From Methanosarcinales archaeon (GTDB taxonomy: Archaea > Halobacteriota > Syntropharchaeia > Alkanophagales > Methanospirareceae): 7,165 nucleotides of DNA. Made by a program: the position numbers and the translations under genes. Below the pieces are notes generated by a model. The model was not told where the DNA came from. It searched no databases and saw nothing but the letters and a program-made list of their open reading frames with translations. Where the stretch lies: the NCBI GenBank assembly GCA_030621945.1, contig JAUXGS010000044.1, positions 1 through 7,165 of the forward strand, given 5' to 3'. Positions 6,088 through 7,165 of the stretch are shown here, one piece after another (the stretch's first letter is position 1; each line of letters starts with the position of its first letter).

Positions 6088-6786
6088 TTATAACATCCTT
6101 CCCAGCTCACTAATATTCTTCACTAAAAATGTAGGTTCACCATCGTATTTTGCACGTTCCTTCGTATTGTGACCGATAAGCACGGAATCTATACCGGCAT
6201 TTTTAGCTGCTAATATTCCCACAGGGCTGTCATCCACCAATATCGCATCATCCATACGCAGTTTTAATTCGTGTAGCACACGATTTATGTAAAAAGGACT
6301 TGGCTTCCGCGTAGCCAGGCTTTTTAAGTCACTCTTTCGCCCGTACCAGATCGTGAAATACGGTTTCAAATTGAAGTGCTCCAGCGCATAGTCCACACAC
6401 ACTTGTTGTGAATCGCTCACTACCGCGAGATAAAATTTTTCACTCAGATATTTTATTATCTCCTCAGAACCCTCGCAGAGTTTTATCCCTCCGCTTCGCA
6501 TAGCTTCTATCTTTGCTTCTATAACGTCCTTCTCTCGTCGTGCCCAGAACTCCTCACTATCTAAGCCAAATCTATCACAAAAGTTTCGTACCCCTTCTGC
6601 TCCCTCAGAACGTAGCGGAGCGAGGAAGAAATTATTTATCTCCTTTATGGTAAGCGTTATCCTGTAATGTTTCAAGCTTTTCTTGAATGCTTCGTATGCC
6701 CATTCGGTTGGTATTTCTCCTTTTCCTCTTGAATCAAGGAACGTCCCATCCATGTCAAGGAGAACAACCTGGTATGTGTTATCCAT
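6088..6786 (-). CDS. HAD-family phosphatase, phosphoglycolate phosphatase-like
   Basis: The product is 232 residues from ATG 6786; numbering follows that start. All four HAD motifs are present: DMDGT (nucleophile Asp11 and acid/base Asp13), Ser124 in VVSDSQQ, Lys161 in RKPSPF, and the DDSPVGILAAKNAG acid pair Asp185/Asp186. Between motifs I and II is a helical cap of type C1, as in phosphoglycolate phosphatase and related enzymes acting on small phosphorylated metabolites. It is presumably cytoplasmic, and the substrate cannot be read from the sequence. The frame could begin six codons earlier at TTG 6804, but that codon is preceded by CCTC with no ribosome site. An AT-rich promoter stretch at 6813-6828 would place transcription start only a few bases before the ATG. 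It precedes pus10 by 72 bases and may share its transcript; no functional link is evident. Confidence 0.9.
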   Translation of the reverse strand: MDNTYQVVLLDMDGTFLDSRGKGEIPTEWAYEAFKKSLKHYRITLTIKEINNFFLAPLRSEGAEGVRNFCDRFGLDSEEFWARREKDVIEAKIEAMRSGGIKLCEGSEEIIKYLSEKFYLAVVSDSQQVCVDYALEHFNLKPYFTIWYGRKSDLKSLATRKPSPFYINRVLHELKLRMDDAILVDDSPVGILAAKNAGIDSVLIGHNTKERAKYDGEPTFLVKNISELGRML

Positions 6787-6812
6787 CTCTCTATAAGTAC
6801 TCAAGAGGTATA

Positions 6813-6828
6813 CTAAATTAAATTAAAA
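6813..6828 (-). promoter_or_regulatory. Candidate TATA region of the HAD phosphatase gene
   Basis: On the minus strand the run TTTTAATTTAATTTAG lies about 35 bases before the ATG at 6786. This predicts a very short leader and favours the ATG over the upstream TTG as start. Archaeal genes with near-leaderless transcripts commonly look like this. Confidence 0.4.
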
Positions 6829-6835
6829 CGGAACG

Positions 6836-6846
6836 TAATAAATATT
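6836..6846 (+). promoter_or_regulatory. Candidate TATA box of the YjbQ-family gene
   Basis: TAATAAATATT lies about 65 bases before the ATG at 6908, giving a predicted leader of roughly 40 bases. It is back to back with the phosphatase promoter, making a compact divergent promoter region. Confidence 0.45.
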
Positions 6847-6889
6847 TCTCTTTGACGGTGTCGTAAATCTAATAACAGAATAGAGTAGA

Positions 6890-6901
6890 GGAGGAGTGAG
6901 G
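6890..6901 (+). promoter_or_regulatory. Ribosome binding site of the YjbQ-family gene
   Basis: A purine run containing GAGGAG and then GAGTGAGG ends 6 bases before the ATG at 6908. It is a good match, with one gap, to GGAGGTGA. It is preceded by AATAGAGTAGAG (6879-6890), the same kind of five-base units seen in the deoxyhypusine synthase leader. Confidence 0.7.
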
Positions 6902-6907
6902 AAAAAA

Positions 6908-7165
6908 ATGAGCGTTATAACGAAAGAGCTGCATTTTAATACCAAAGGAGAAGTGGACATAAGAGATATAACGGAGAACGTGAACAGTGCATTACGAGAA
7001 TCAGATATTGAAGATGGCATTGTCCCTATCTTTGTGCCGGGTGCGACCGGTGCGGTTACGACCATAGAATACGAGCCTGGACTGTTGCTGGATTTACCCG
7101 CTGCGTTAGAGCGGTTGTTCCCCAAAGGGATAGGATACGAGCATGAATACCGATGGCACGATGGG
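6908..7165 (+). CDS. YjbQ/UPF0047 family protein (N-terminal 86 codons; cut by window edge)
   Basis: The frame runs from ATG 6908 to the window end without a stop. The start SVITKELHFNTKGEVDIRDIT, then GIVPIFVPGATGAVTTIEYEPGL and the closing YEHEYRWHDG, match this small family (about 130-140 residues complete). Roughly the last third is missing, including the usual GPS-like and histidine-containing C-terminal part. E. coli YjbQ can stand in for thiamine phosphate synthase at low level, but the true role of archaeal members is not settled, so I give no gene symbol. It is transcribed divergently from the HAD phosphatase with its own promoter and a good ribosome site. Confidence 0.9.
   Translation, partial: MSVITKELHFNTKGEVDIRDITENVNSALRESDIEDGIVPIFVPGATGAVTTIEYEPGLLLDLPAALERLFPKGIGYEHEYRWHDG

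Noticed and set aside
6823..7125. Minus-strand 100-codon frame at the right edge
   Set aside because: It overlaps the recognisable YjbQ-family gene and both divergent promoters on the opposite strand.

Overview
The window reads as ordinary archaeal chromosome. The evidence is deoxyhypusine synthase, an archaeal-type Pus10 tRNA pseudouridine synthase, a tRNA gene with no encoded CCA, Shine-Dalgarno sites of the GGAGGTGA type and AT-rich TATA-like promoter elements. The membrane-bound multi-PAS histidine kinase is typical of methanogens and related anaerobic Euryarchaeota (Halobacteriota, including methane-oxidising relatives). That finer placement is an inference. Nothing in the window looks like a transposon, phage, CRISPR array or plasmid function.

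Layout. From 1 to 2076 on the minus strand is a sensor histidine kinase, cut by the left edge inside its ATP-binding domain. Its reading frame is open for 692 codons. Immediately upstream on the same strand is deoxyhypusine synthase (2091-3131), ending 14 bases before the kinase start, so the two are probably co-transcribed leftwards. Between 3132 and 3295 lie a pentanucleotide tandem repeat in the synthase leader and a near-palindromic AT element. The AT element could serve as promoter for both the synthase (leftward) and a tRNA-Pro(GGG) gene (3296-3368, rightward). Next comes a plus-strand gene (3511-4713) encoding four CBS domains joined to a C-terminal domain that resembles the ribosome hibernation factor HPF/RaiA. 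It converges, with a 12-base gap, on pus10 (4726-6015, minus). A HAD-family phosphatase (6088-6786, minus) lies upstream of pus10 in the same direction. A divergent promoter region separates the phosphatase from the first 86 codons of a YjbQ/UPF0047 family protein (6908 to the right edge, plus).

How the parts relate. Four of the seven genes concern translation: aIF5A hypusination, a proline tRNA, a probable nucleotide-sensing ribosome-binding protein, and Pus10, which modifies U54/U55 of tRNAs such as the one encoded here. Hypusinated IF5A relieves stalling at proline runs, so its maturation enzyme sitting back to back with a proline tRNA gene is suggestive. The most interesting object is the CBS-HPF fusion, which looks like a ligand-controlled ribosome-silencing protein. 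I see no wholly unknown multi-gene system here.
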